Positions 8,598-18,396 of a DNA stretch of 64,000 nucleotides are shown one piece after another. Each line of letters begins with the position of its first letter. Position 1 is the first letter of the stretch. A program made the position numbers and the translations under genes. The stretch is from Ensifer sp. PDNC004 (GTDB lineage Bacteria; Pseudomonadota; Alphaproteobacteria; Rhizobiales; Rhizobiaceae): NCBI RefSeq assembly GCF_016919405.1, contig NZ_CP070353.1, positions 3,856,501 through 3,920,500 of the forward strand, written 5' to 3'. The notes beneath the pieces are model-generated. The model saw only the letters and a list, made by a program, of their open reading frames with translations, did not search any database and was not told where the DNA came from.

Positions 8598-9011
8598 ATG
8601 CGCGGCAAGCGTCACCAGAATGCGGCGAAGAACGGCAAGGGTCGCTCCGGTTCGGAACCGGTCGAGCCCCGCCAGGAGGCCGGCAAGGCGACGCTCGAAG
8701 GGCGCAGCTTCCTCTATGTCGGCGGCCGTGATTGCCAGGTGGCGCACTTGCGCGAAATCGCCAGCTCCTTCGGCGCCGAACTGCTGCACCACGATGGCGG
8801 CCTGCGCGAGGCCGTATCGCGCATCGACCGCGTGTTGCCGTCCGTCGACTGTGTCTTCTGCCCGATCGACTGCATCAGCCACGACGCATGTCTTCGCGTG
8901 AAGACCGGCTGCAAGAAGTGGGGCAAGGCCTTCGTGCCGCTGCGTAACGGCTCGAAGTCGAGCCTGGAGCGCGCGCTTCAGGACCTGACCACCAGCCGCA
9001 ACGAGCGGTAA
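8598..9011 (+). CDS. DUF2325 domain protein, probably iron-regulated
   Basis: This 137-residue protein has a basic disordered N-terminus (residues 1-35), then a compact DUF2325 domain starting at RSFLYVGGRDCQVAHLREIA. The domain holds cysteines in CVFCPIDCISHDACLRVKTGC, a cluster that could bind a metal or an Fe-S cluster. The biochemical role of DUF2325 is not established. The ATG chosen has a GGCGGAG ribosome site. It follows an iron box by 139 bases and precedes the small gene at 9040 by 28 bases. Upstream codons in the same frame are not conserved-looking. Confidence 0.75.
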   Translation: MRGKRHQNAAKNGKGRSGSEPVEPRQEAGKATLEGRSFLYVGGRDCQVAHLREIASSFGAELLHHDGGLREAVSRIDRVLPSVDCVFCPIDCISHDACLRVKTGCKKWGKAFVPLRNGSKSSLERALQDLTTSRNER

Positions 9012-9039
9012 TCCTCCCAAGACCAGACGAGAATTTGCA

Positions 9040-9309
9040 ATGAACGAAGAACGTCCCGACCTCGCGATGATGATCGGCTTGCACAAGCTGGCCGCCCAGC
9101 AGGGCGACGGCCTGGTGCCTGAACTCTACGAGATCCTGACGCGACGGGCGCGCATGGTGGAAGAGAATGCCAACGTCGCGGAGTTCCCCACCTGGCAGGC
9201 CCGCCCGCCGGTGCGCGACCCGCTCGGGCTTGCGGAGCCGAAGGAAGGAGCTATCCTCGCCTTTCCCCGGGCCGCCAACGACGCCGCCCGCAAGAAGGAA
9301 AGTGCCTAA
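9040..9309 (+). CDS. Small hypothetical protein in the iron-regulated unit
   Basis: The protein has 89 residues, a helical N-terminal half (MMIGLHKLAAQQGDG, ELYEILTRRARMVEENA) and a C-terminal half rich in Pro and Ala. There are no membrane segments or cysteines and I recognise no family. It follows the DUF2325 gene by 28 bases on the same strand, so it is likely co-transcribed under the iron box at 8445. Confidence 0.6.
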   Translation: MNEERPDLAMMIGLHKLAAQQGDGLVPELYEILTRRARMVEENANVAEFPTWQARPPVRDPLGLAEPKEGAILAFPRAANDAARKKESA

Positions 9310-9310
9310 A

Positions 9311-9468
9311 AGCAATTCCAGGAAAAGTGCGAAGCGGTTTTCCGTCCGGAGTTGCGTAAGCTAGGAAGCAATTCCAGGAAAAGTGCGAAGCGGTTTTCCG
9401 TTCGGGATTGCGTAAGCTAGGAAGCAATTCCAGGAAAAGTGCGAAGCGGTTTTCCGTCCGGGGTGCGT
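9311..9468. repeat. Tandem intergenic repeat, two full 56-bp units and a partial third
   Basis: Three head-to-tail copies begin at 9311, 9367 and 9423 with the words AGCAATTCCAGGAAAAGTGC, then GAAGCGGTTTTCCGT. The first two are 56 bp and almost identical, and the third stops after 46 bp. This is a dispersed intergenic sequence of the kind seen many times in Rhizobium/Sinorhizobium genomes. A diverged inverted copy lies at 11445-11491. Tandem triplication in one gap probably arose by slippage or unequal exchange. Confidence 0.85.
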
Positions 9469-9486
9469 CCGTTCAAAGATTGAGAT

Positions 9487-9509
9487 CCTTTCACCGTTCC
9501 GGTGAAAGG
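9487..9509 (+). promoter_or_regulatory. Perfect hairpin in the leader of the heme oxygenase gene
   Basis: CCTTTCACCG, a TTC loop and CGGTGAAAGG form a perfect 10-bp stem ending seven bases before the GAGGAG ribosome site of the gene at 9525. It has no U-tract, so a plain terminator is unlikely. It could be an operator half-site pair or an RNA structure affecting translation. Confidence 0.5.
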
Positions 9510-9524
9510 GCCGAGGAGACCACG

Positions 9525-9839
9525 ATGTTTGTTGCCATGAACCGTTTCCGTATCGCCATCGGCCATGAAGAGGCTTTTGAGGCAGTGTGGAAGGGGCGGG
9601 ATTCCAGCCTTTCGGAAATGCCCGGTTTCGTTTCCTTCCACCTCTTGCGCGGCGACAGCGTGCCGGAGGAGGGCTACACGCTCTTCGTCTCGAACTCGGT
9701 CTGGAAGGACAGGGATTCGTTTTCCGCCTGGACGAAGTCGGACAACTTCCGCGCGGCGCACAAGAATGCCGGTGAGAACAAGGCGATGTATCTCGGTCCG
9801 CCGAAGTTCGAGGGTTTTTCGTCCGTCGAAGGCGCCTGA
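9525..9839 (+). CDS. IsdG/HmuQ-like heme-degrading monooxygenase (ABM domain)
   Basis: This is a 104-residue single antibiotic-biosynthesis-monooxygenase domain. The residues that form the catalytic triad of IsdG/IsdI (Asn7, Trp67, His77) are present as Asn6 (MFVAMNRF), Trp69 and His79 (FSAWTKSDNFRAAHK), with the same Trp-to-His spacing of ten. Such enzymes open the heme ring and release iron. HmuQ/HmuD of Bradyrhizobium and Rhizobium are the rhizobial members. Position, 3 kb from hmuPSTUV in a block with iron boxes, fits HmuQ. The ATG follows GAGGAG; codons upstream in the frame fall in the intergenic repeat and are not part of the gene. Confidence 0.8.
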   Translation: MFVAMNRFRIAIGHEEAFEAVWKGRDSSLSEMPGFVSFHLLRGDSVPEEGYTLFVSNSVWKDRDSFSAWTKSDNFRAAHKNAGENKAMYLGPPKFEGFSSVEGA

Positions 9840-9927
9840 TCCGCGCGCTAGCGCGGAGATATGATCCTGATTTCGCGTGTCATTCGCCTCCCGGATGGAT
9901 CTCTCCGGCAGGCGAATTGTTTTTGTG

Positions 9928-10302
9928 TCAGGCCGTTTTTTTCGGCAGGAAGGCGCCGAGCGAAACGGCGAGCCAGCCTGCCATGATCGTCGTGCCGCCA
10001 AGCGGAGCGGACATCGGGAAGAGGCCGTGGCCCGCAACATGGCGCATGGCAAGGTCGGCGGAGAACAGCGCCGTGCCGGCCGCGATCAGGAGTGCGGCAA
10101 CGGCTGCCGTTCGAAAGTGTGGCCAGGCTGCGTAAAGCGCCACCAATGCCGGGGCGTGGGCGAGGCACATCGCCGAAATGCCGGCAAGCAGCCGCGGGTC
10201 GTCGCCATGCGAAGCGGCGGCCGCGCTGACAACGCCGGTCAGGCCCATCAAGCCGGCAACAAATAGCGTCGTTGCGCGAAATCCGCTGTGCGACATGGTC
10301 AT
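9928..10302 (-). CDS. DUF423 family inner-membrane protein
   Basis: This 124-residue hydrophobic protein has four predicted membrane helices (LFVAGLMGLTGVVSAAAA, LAHAPALVALYAAW, AAVAALLIAAGTALFSADLA, MAGWLAVSLGAFL). The middle motif with SADL and GLFPMSAPLGGTTIMAGW is characteristic of DUF423/YgdD. Function is unknown. The start codon overlaps the stop of the truncated hemoglobin gene by four bases (ATGA), so the two are translationally coupled. Confidence 0.8.
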   Translation of the reverse strand: MTMSHSGFRATTLFVAGLMGLTGVVSAAAASHGDDPRLLAGISAMCLAHAPALVALYAAWPHFRTAAVAALLIAAGTALFSADLAMRHVAGHGLFPMSAPLGGTTIMAGWLAVSLGAFLPKKTA

Positions 10303-10691
10303 TCCTTGTTTTGCATGTGAAGGGCGAGACGGGTGATCGGGTCGAGGATGATCTGCCTGAGTTTTGGATGCTCGATGGTTTCCTCAAGCGCCCGGGTGAA
10401 GCAGAGCAGCCACTCGTCCCGCTCTTGCGGCCCGATCTCGGCGACGAAATGGCGGCGGCGCAGCATCGGATGGCCACGCTTTTCGACGTAGATCGGCGGT
10501 CCGCCGAGCCAGCCGGTCAGGTACTCGTAGAACTTCTCTTCGCTGCCGGAGAGGTCGGGCGGATGCACGGCGCGGCAGCGCGCCGCTTCCGGCAGCGTGT
10601 CCATCAGCTCGTAGAAGCGGCGCGTCAGCGCGCGAACCGTCGGGTCGCCGCCGATGGCTTCATAGAGGGTCGTGGTTTCCGGTTCCGCCAT
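10299..10691 (-). CDS. Group II truncated hemoglobin
   Basis: This 130-residue globin of the trHbO/group II type reads TLYEAIGGDPTVRALTRRFY at the N-terminus, then a distal-pocket segment with YEYLTGWLGGPPIY. The characteristic HPMLRRRHF motif follows, in which the second His (residue 81) is the likely proximal heme ligand, and then a conserved Trp (DEWLLCF). Group II globins bind oxygen or NO and are linked to redox or iron-stress protection. Coupling with the DUF423 protein and the nearby heme genes is consistent but does not fix its role. Confidence 0.88.
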   Translation of the reverse strand: MAEPETTTLYEAIGGDPTVRALTRRFYELMDTLPEAARCRAVHPPDLSGSEEKFYEYLTGWLGGPPIYVEKRGHPMLRRRHFVAEIGPQERDEWLLCFTRALEETIEHPKLRQIILDPITRLALHMQNKE

Positions 10692-10797
10692 GGTCTGCGT
10701 CCTTCGTTCTGTCGGTCCTAGCGCGCGGCGACCGGGCGAACAACGATTTTCAGGCCGCGGATTTGCGGCGTTTCATCGCGGTCGAACATCGCTTCTC

Positions 10798-10826
10798 TTG
10801 ACAAACCGTCCAGACGGTATCTTTAT
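10798..10826 (+). promoter_or_regulatory. Promoter with an embedded operator palindrome for the TetR gene
   Basis: A consensus -35 box TTGACA (10798-10803) is followed 17 bases later by CTTTAT as a -10-like box. Between them lies the perfect palindrome ACCGTC-CA-GACGGT (10805-10818), which is the right size and place for a TetR-family dimer to repress its own gene. The start codon is only seven bases beyond the -10 box, so the transcript may be leaderless or nearly so. Confidence 0.65.
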
Positions 10827-10832
10827 GCGGAT

Positions 10833-11393
10833 ATGACCGAAGCTCATCGCCGCAAGAAACAGCCGGAACAGGTGCGTCAGCAATTGCTGGAGGTTGCCGC
10901 ACGCCTTTCGCACGAGCAGGGGGTGGCCGGCATCACGCTCGACGCCGTGTCGCAGGCGGCCGGGGTCAGCAAGGGCGGGCTGCTGCACCACTTTCCGAAC
11001 AAGCTCGCGCTTCTCGACGGGCTGTTCGACGATCTGGTGACGCGGTTCGATCGTGAGATCGAGGCGGCGATGGCGCGCGACCCGGCAGAGAAGGGGCGCT
11101 TTACCCGCGCCTACATCGACGTCTGCTTCGCGCTCGATCCCGCGACCGAGGTGCCGGGTTGGCGCATGCTGACGATCGCGCTGATTGCCGAGCCGCATCT
11201 GAAGAGCCGCTGGCGCGACTGGGTCAGCCGGCGATCGGCGGAGTTTGCGGAAACGGACGGCTCGGTCAGCTGCGTTCTTGCGCGCTTTGCCTGCGACGGT
11301 GTGTGGCTCGCGGATCTGATGCAGAGCCACGATCTCGATGCCGAGGCACGGATCGGTCTTGTTGAAAATCTCAAGGCGCTTTCGGCGCAATAG
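10833..11393 (+). CDS. TetR/AcrR family transcriptional regulator
   Basis: This 186-residue protein has an N-terminal helix-turn-helix (residues about 14-60: QLLEVAARLSHEQGVAGIT, then VSQAAGVSKGGLLHHFPNK), the signature of the TetR family. The C-terminal ligand-binding half is helical (WRMLTIALIAEPHLKSRW). It stands just upstream of an SMR efflux gene on the same strand, so it most likely represses that pump and itself through the palindrome in its promoter. Confidence 0.88.
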   Translation: MTEAHRRKKQPEQVRQQLLEVAARLSHEQGVAGITLDAVSQAAGVSKGGLLHHFPNKLALLDGLFDDLVTRFDREIEAAMARDPAEKGRFTRAYIDVCFALDPATEVPGWRMLTIALIAEPHLKSRWRDWVSRRSAEFAETDGSVSCVLARFACDGVWLADLMQSHDLDAEARIGLVENLKALSAQ

Positions 11394-11431
11394 ATCACTT
11401 CATCGTTTTATCGAAACACTGAAGTGATCTA
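11391..11431 (+). terminator. Long stem-loop overlapping the TetR stop codon
   Basis: TAGATCACTTCA, which begins with the TetR stop codon, pairs perfectly with TGAAGTGATCTA 17 bases later. The loop holds a further GTTT/AAAC pairing. The stem is followed only by AAGTCTTTG, not a proper U-tract, so it may be an attenuator, an mRNA-stabilising hairpin or part of the dispersed repeat that follows. Confidence 0.5.
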
Positions 11432-11444
11432 AGTCTTTGAAATC

Positions 11445-11491
11445 ACGCAGTTCCGGACGGAAAACCGCTTTGCACTTTTCCTGGAACTGCT
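11445..11491 (-). repeat. Inverted copy of the dispersed intergenic repeat
   Basis: Read on the minus strand this segment gives AGCAGTTCCAGGAAAAGTGC followed by AAAGCGGTTTTCCGTCCGGA, matching the repeat unit at 9311-9468 with a few substitutions. It sits between the TetR gene and the SMR gene, just before the ribosome site. Confidence 0.8.
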
Positions 11492-11513
11492 CTGGTCCGG
11501 AATGGAGTCCCCG

Positions 11514-11855
11514 ATGAACCCCGCTATGCTCTATACCGTCCTGGTTGCAGCGATCGTTTTCGAGGTGCTCGGCACCTCGGCGATGCAGGCAGCGCAGCAC
11601 TTTACGCGGCTGGGGCCGACGGTGATGATGGTGGTCTGCTACGCGATCGCCTTCTTCTTCCTGTCCTACACGCTGCGCTTCATCCCCGTCGGCATCGCCT
11701 ACGCGGTCTGGAGCGGTCTTGGCATCGTCCTGATTTCGCTCGTCGGCTATTTCGCCTTCGGGCAGAAGCTCGATCTGGCGGCCATCCTCGGTCTCGGCCT
11801 GATCATCGCCGGCGTGCTTGTCCTCAACCTCTTTTCCAAGTCGACCTTCCACTGA
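11514..11855 (+). CDS. Small multidrug resistance (SMR) family efflux protein
   Basis: This 113-residue protein with four transmembrane helices has the EmrE/QacE layout. The essential membrane-embedded glutamate lies in helix 1 (AIVFEVLGTSAMQ), and the family motifs YAIAFFFLSYTL, IPVGIAYAVWSGLG and the C-terminal helix ending LFSKSTFH are present. SMR dimers exchange protons for cationic drugs such as quaternary ammonium compounds. I chose the ATG preceded by GGAGT; an ATG four codons upstream lacks a ribosome site. Probably regulated by the TetR gene upstream. Confidence 0.9.
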   Translation: MNPAMLYTVLVAAIVFEVLGTSAMQAAQHFTRLGPTVMMVVCYAIAFFFLSYTLRFIPVGIAYAVWSGLGIVLISLVGYFAFGQKLDLAAILGLGLIIAGVLVLNLFSKSTFH

Positions 11856-11874
11856 CGTGGCCAGCCGCCGGAGG

Positions 11875-12897
11875 TCATTTGTCCGGCGGAGGGGGCGCAG
11901 TCGATTCCCTGAGGATCAGTTCGACCGGCCAGAGTTCGTGAACCTCTTCGGTCGGCCGGCCTGAGAGAAGCTGCAGCACGAGGTCGGCCGAGCGGGCGCC
12001 GGCCGCGCGCATCGAAGAGCGCGTCGCCGAAAGCGACGGCACCATGTTGTCCGCCGTGAGGTAAGGGAAGACGTCGTCATGGGCGATGACCGAGACCTCG
12101 CGGCCGATCTCCAGGCCCATGGATCGTGCCGCGCGGTAGATGCCGAGTGCCGTCATCATCGAGCCGGCGACGAAGGCGGTCGGGCGGGGCGTCTGTTCCA
12201 GGAACGAGCGCGCGAAGCGGAAACCGAGTTCGTCGGTGAAGTTACCATGGGCGACGAGGCGCGGATCGAAGGGTATGCCGCGCGCCTGAAGCGCGTCGCG
12301 ATACCCCTTGTCGCGGTGAAGCGAGAACGTGCGGCCCTGCCGGCCGTTGATCATGGCGATGCGGCGGTGGCCGAGATCGATGAGGTGCGAGGTCGCGCGG
12401 CGGATCGCGCCCTCGTTGTCGATGTCGAGCCAGGCGTGCGGCACGTCGATATCGGAGCGGCCGTGCACCAGGAAGGGCATGCCGAGCTTGTGGAGCAGGG
12501 CGATGCGCTCGTCATTCGGTTCGGGCGAGTGCACGATCACGGCGTCGACGCGGCCGCTGACGGCAAGCCGGCTATAGAGCTGGATTTCGCCCGTGGGGTT
12601 CTTGTCGTCCATCGGGCTGACGAGAATGTCGATATCCTCGGTGCCGAGCCGTTCGGCAAGGCCCCCCATGAATTCGGAGAAATGGAACTCGCCGGAGCGG
12701 CCCATGACGACGCCGATCGCGCCAGCGCGGCCGGTGGCGAGCCGCACCGCGTTGATGTTCGGGCGATAGCCGAGGCGGGTTGCCTCTTCGGCCACGCGCT
12801 TGCGCGTCTTTTCGCTGACTTCGGGGTAACCGCTCAGCGCTCGGCTGACCGTTGTCGGCGAAAGGCCCAGTTGTTGTGCGAACTCCCTCAGCTTCAT
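11875..12897 (-). CDS. thuR: LacI-family repressor of the trehalose operon, ThuR
   Basis: This 340-residue LacI/GalR regulator has an N-terminal helix-turn-helix (MKLREFAQQLGLSPTTVSRA, with LSGYPEVSEKTRKRV following) and a periplasmic-binding-protein-like effector domain (GAIGVVMGRSGEFHFSEF, AWLDIDNEGAIRRATSHLI, VSVIAHDDVFPYLT). It is divergent from the thuE operon with a 362-base gap, the arrangement known in Sinorhizobium meliloti, where ThuR represses thuEFGKAB. Effector identity is inferred from this synteny. Confidence 0.82.
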   Translation of the reverse strand: MKLREFAQQLGLSPTTVSRALSGYPEVSEKTRKRVAEEATRLGYRPNINAVRLATGRAGAIGVVMGRSGEFHFSEFMGGLAERLGTEDIDILVSPMDDKNPTGEIQLYSRLAVSGRVDAVIVHSPEPNDERIALLHKLGMPFLVHGRSDIDVPHAWLDIDNEGAIRRATSHLIDLGHRRIAMINGRQGRTFSLHRDKGYRDALQARGIPFDPRLVAHGNFTDELGFRFARSFLEQTPRPTAFVAGSMMTALGIYRAARSMGLEIGREVSVIAHDDVFPYLTADNMVPSLSATRSSMRAAGARSADLVLQLLSGRPTEEVHELWPVELILRESTAPPPPDK

Positions 12898-13259
12898 TCG
12901 ATATGCGTTTCCTCAGCCTGGCCCGGTCCCAGAAATATACACCTTCGCTGACCGTAACAATCGGTTTGTCGGCGACGTCGGGTGCCGTCAAAGGATGTCA
13001 GTTTTACCAAAGCGTTTTCAATTAATGCGAATCCCCTTTGATTTTACGGGGTGCCGTGAGAGACAGAAGAATTTTGTCTTCTTTCGCTATTTATATGAAA
13101 AATAACGAATATTTAGGGTTTGTCCACGTTTGAATGACTTTTCTAAGTGTGTGGATTGACAGTTTTTCCATCTTCTGCCAACTTTTTCTGATCCAAACCG
13201 CTTTCGAATTTGCCGAGGAGCTTTCGTGCGGTGGAGGGGGAACAGGAGGAGTCGACCCA
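12898..13259 (+). promoter_or_regulatory. thuR-thuE divergent control region
   Basis: This 362-base gap holds no gene. A LacI-type half-symmetric site CCAAAGCGTTTTCA (13007-13020) with a central CG lies midway and is a candidate ThuR operator. TTGACA at 13156-13161 is a possible -35 box for thuE but its -10 is weak. AGGAGGA (13246-13252) is the thuE ribosome site. The segment from about 13010 to 13200 is clearly AT-rich compared with its surroundings. Confidence 0.45.
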
Positions 13260-14522
13260 ATGACAACCACGCTCAATGTGCTGAGTTTTTGTGCCGCAAT
13301 CGTTGTAGCCGGGACGGCTGGCGCCGCCGAGCTTTCGCTCGCCGCCAACACGACCGGCAAGAACGTCCATTTCATTCGCGAACAGCTGGACATTTTCGAG
13401 AAGCAGACCGGGCATAAGGTGAGCCTGGTCACCATGCCGCCATCGAGCAGCGAGCAGTTCAGCCAGTACCGGCTGTGGCTTGCCGCCGGAAACAAGGATG
13501 TCGACGTCTACCAGACCGATGTCGTCTGGGCGCCGCAACTGGCCGACCAGTTCGTCGATCTGACGGAAGCTGCAAAGGACGTCGTCGGACAGCACTTTCC
13601 GTCGATCATCGCCTCGCAGACGGTGAACGGTCGCCTCGTGGCCTTGCCGGTTTTCACCGACGCGCCGGCACTGTTCTATCGCAAGGATCTGCTCGAAAAA
13701 TACGGCAAGACGCCGCCGAAGACCTGGGACGAGCTGGCGGCGACCGCCAAGGAAATCCAGGAGAAGGAGCGGGCCGCTGGCCAGGCCGATCTCTGGGGCT
13801 ATGTCTTCCAGGGCAATGCCTATGAAGGCCTGACCTGCAATGCACTCGAATGGGTCAAATCGTCGGGCGGTGGCCAGATCGTCGAGCCGGATGGCACGAT
13901 CTCGATCAACAACGAGAAGGCGGCTGCAGCGATCGACCGCATCAAGGGATGGGTCGGCACGATCTCGCCGCAGGGCGTGCTTGCCTACCAGGAGGAGGAA
14001 TCGCGCGGCGTCTGGCAGACCGGCAACTCCGTCTTCATGCGCAACTGGCCCTATGCCTATGCACTCGGCAACGGCGACGACAGCGCGGTGAAGGGCAAGT
14101 TCGCCGTCGCACCGCTGCCGACGGCCACCGATGGCGACCAGCCGTCGTCGACGCTTGGCGGCTGGAACGTCGCCGTCTCCAAATATTCCGACGACCAGGA
14201 AGCTGCGATTGCGCTCGCCAAGTTCCTGTCGTCGGCCGAGGTGCAGAAGCGCCGGGCAATCGAGCTTTCCAACCTGCCGACGGTTGCAGCACTCTACGAC
14301 GACGCGGATGTCGCCAAGGCCCAGCCGTTCATGCCGGCCTGGAAGCCGATCTTCGAAAGCGCGGTGCCGCGCCCGTCCGCCGTTACCAAGGTCAAATACA
14401 ACGAGGTTTCCGCCAAGTTCTGGAACGCGGTGCACAACTCGCTCTCCGGCAACGGTACGGCCGCAGAAAATCTCGAACTGCTCGAAGTCGAACTCACCGA
14501 GATGAAGGGCGACAACTGGTGA
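13260..14522 (+). CDS. thuE: Trehalose/maltose-type ABC transporter substrate-binding protein ThuE
   Basis: This 420-residue extracellular solute-binding protein of family 1 has a signal peptide ending near AGTAGAAE. The mature part reads LSLAANTTGKNVHFIREQLD, with the family motif YQTDVVWAPQLADQFVDL and a C-terminal region typical of maltose/trehalose binders. The AGGAGGA site eight bases before the ATG fixes the start; the frame is open upstream but not coding. It is first in the thuEFGKAB operon, whose Sinorhizobium counterpart imports trehalose, maltose and sucrose. Confidence 0.88.
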   Translation: MTTTLNVLSFCAAIVVAGTAGAAELSLAANTTGKNVHFIREQLDIFEKQTGHKVSLVTMPPSSSEQFSQYRLWLAAGNKDVDVYQTDVVWAPQLADQFVDLTEAAKDVVGQHFPSIIASQTVNGRLVALPVFTDAPALFYRKDLLEKYGKTPPKTWDELAATAKEIQEKERAAGQADLWGYVFQGNAYEGLTCNALEWVKSSGGGQIVEPDGTISINNEKAAAAIDRIKGWVGTISPQGVLAYQEEESRGVWQTGNSVFMRNWPYAYALGNGDDSAVKGKFAVAPLPTATDGDQPSSTLGGWNVAVSKYSDDQEAAIALAKFLSSAEVQKRRAIELSNLPTVAALYDDADVAKAQPFMPAWKPIFESAVPRPSAVTKVKYNEVSAKFWNAVHNSLSGNGTAAENLELLEVELTEMKGDNW

Positions 14523-14637
14523 TCCTCCCGGGGGCGAAGGGAGTGCTTGTAGGCCTCCCTTCGCTCCACCGAGCCACCGCCATTCCTCTCCGACCAATCG
14601 CTCGGCCGCGCGCCGAATGGCAAAGGTGAGTACAGAC

Positions 14638-15620
14638 ATGACCGACCTTTCCGTCGCAGACCCGCCTTCCGCTTTCGGGCAGCAGGCGGGCATCCGCTCC
14701 GACCTCAATGCCGAGCGCATCCGCTCGGCCTGGATCTTTCTCGCACCAACGCTTCTGGTGCTGGCACTCGTCGCCGGCTGGCCGCTGATCCGCACCGTCT
14801 ATTTCAGCTTCACCAATGCGTCGCTGACCAATCTCGAAGGCGCCGAGTTCGTCGGCTTCAAGAATTACCTTTCCTGGATCACGCTGAAGAGCGGGCGCAC
14901 GGTCTATAACGGCCTGCTTGCCGATCCCGCCTGGTGGAACGCCGTCTGGAACACGCTGAAGTTTTCAGCGCTCTCGGTCACCATCGAGACGGTGCTCGGT
15001 CTTGCCGTTGCGCTGGTGCTGAACGCAAACTTCCCGGGCCGTGGACTGGTGCGCGCGGCGATCCTGATCCCCTGGGCGATCCCGACGATCGTCTCCGCCA
15101 AGATGTGGGCCTGGATGCTCAACGACCAGTTCGGCATCCTCAACGATCTTCTGCTCGGCCTCGGCCTGATCAGCCAGAAGATCGCCTGGACCGCCAATCC
15201 CGAGACCGCGATGATCGCCGTCTTGATCGTCGACGTCTGGAAGACGACGCCCTTCATGGCGCTGCTCATTCTCGCCGGACTGCAGATGGTGCCTTCCGAT
15301 ATCTACGAAGCGGCGAAAATCGATGGCGTGCATCCGCTCAAGGTATTCTGGCGGCTGACGCTGCCCTTGATCCGTCCGGCGCTGATGGTTGCGGTGATCT
15401 TCCGCATGCTCGATGCGCTGCGCATCTTCGATCTCATCTATGTGCTGACGCCCAACAACGCCCAGACCAAGACGATGTCGGTACTGGCCCGCGAAAACCT
15501 GTTCGACTTCGACAAGTTCGCCTATGGCGCCGCTGCCTCGACGATGCTGTTCCTGATCATCGCGGCGATCACCGTCGCCTACATGTGGTTCGGCCGCGTC
15601 AATCTGGAGGGAGAACGCTG

Positions 15621-15621
<1 letters not shown>
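14638..15621 (+). CDS. thuF: ABC transporter permease ThuF
   Basis: This is a MalF-type inner-membrane permease with about six hydrophobic segments, starting SAWIFLAPTLLVLALVAGW. The cytoplasmic EAA loop (YEAAKIDGVHPLKVFWRLTLP) contacts the ATPase ThuK. I chose the ATG preceded by AAAGGTGAG; an ATG seven codons earlier (14617) lacks a ribosome site. The stop codon overlaps the thuG start by one base (TGATG). Confidence 0.87.
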
Positions 15622-16451
<830 letters not shown>

Positions 16452-16462
16452 GGGGGAAAACC

Positions 16463-17491
<1,029 letters not shown>

Positions 17492-17599
17492 CCAGGACCC
17501 GATCAAGCTGAAGACACCCAAAGCTTCGGGGTCGCCAATTCCCGGCGGCCCCATCTATCGTAAGACGACAGGCCCGCAACGGGCGAACACGCAAGGAGA

Positions 17600-18391
17600 A
17601 TGACCGTGCCTATCAGAACAGTTGTTTGGGGCGAGAATATTCACGAACAGACCAACGAGATCGTCCGCAGCATCTATCCGAACGGGATGCACAACACGAT
17701 TGCGGCGGCGCTCAACACCGAAGGCGCGATCGAGGCGACGACGGCGACGCTGCAGGAGCCGGAACACGGGCTGAGTGTCGAGCGTCTCGCCAACACCGAC
17801 GTGCTTATTTGGTGGGGCCACAAGGACCACGGCGCCGTCAGCGACGAGATTGTCGAGCGCGTTGCCAAGCGGGTCTGGGAAGGCATGGGCTTGATCGTGC
17901 TCCACTCCGGCCATTTCTCCAAGATCTTCAAGCGGCTGATGGGCACGCCCTGCGCGCTGAAGTGGCGCGAGGCCGGCGAGCGTGAACGCGTCTGGGCGAT
18001 CAATCCGCGTCATCCGATCGCCGAAGGCATCGACGAGAACTTTGTGCTTGAAAACGAAGAGATGTATGGCGAGCAATTCTCGGTGCCGGAGCCGCTCGAA
18101 ACCGTGTTCATCTCGTGGTTTGCCGGCGGCGAAGTGTTCCGCTCGGGCCTCACCTGGCGTCGCGGCGCCGGCAACATCTTCTATTTCCGTCCGGGCCACG
18201 AGACCTACCCGACCTATCACGACGCCAATGTGCAGAAGGTGCTGCGCAATTCGGTGAAGTGGGCCTACAACGCCGACAACCGCTACACGGCGATCCACGA
18301 TGCGCCGAACGTACCGGTCGAAAAGGCGTTGGAGCCGATCGTCGAGCGCGGTCCACGGCTGCACCAGGCCGGCGAAGCGGGATACAGGTGA
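17600..18391 (+). CDS. thuA: ThuA trehalose utilisation protein
   Basis: This 263-residue protein of the ThuA family has a class I glutamine-amidotransferase-like fold. Typical pieces are [20 protein letters not shown] at the start, [38 protein letters not shown] and [15 protein letters not shown]. In S. meliloti, thuA and thuB are needed together to use trehalose and are reported to form 3-keto-trehalose. The start has an AAGGAGA ribosome site. Its stop lies five bases before the thuB ATG. Confidence 0.92.
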   Translation: MTVPIRTVVWGENIHEQTNEIVRSIYPNGMHNTIAAALNTEGAIEATTATLQEPEHGLSVERLANTDVLIWWGHKDHGAVSDEIVERVAKRVWEGMGLIVLHSGHFSKIFKRLMGTPCALKWREAGERERVWAINPRHPIAEGIDENFVLENEEMYGEQFSVPEPLETVFISWFAGGEVFRSGLTWRRGAGNIFYFRPGHETYPTYHDANVQKVLRNSVKWAYNADNRYTAIHDAPNVPVEKALEPIVERGPRLHQAGEAGYR

Positions 18392-18396
18392 GCATC

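Noticed and set aside
9311..9468. A CRISPR array
   Set aside because: The units are 56 bp head-to-tail with no unique spacers, and the same element occurs inverted elsewhere, so it is a dispersed repeat.
13143..14795. A 550-codon open frame on the minus strand opposite thuE
   Set aside because: It lies antisense to a well-supported binding-protein gene. Its translation is rich in Arg, Gly and Ala with no family motif, as expected for a GC-rich shadow frame.
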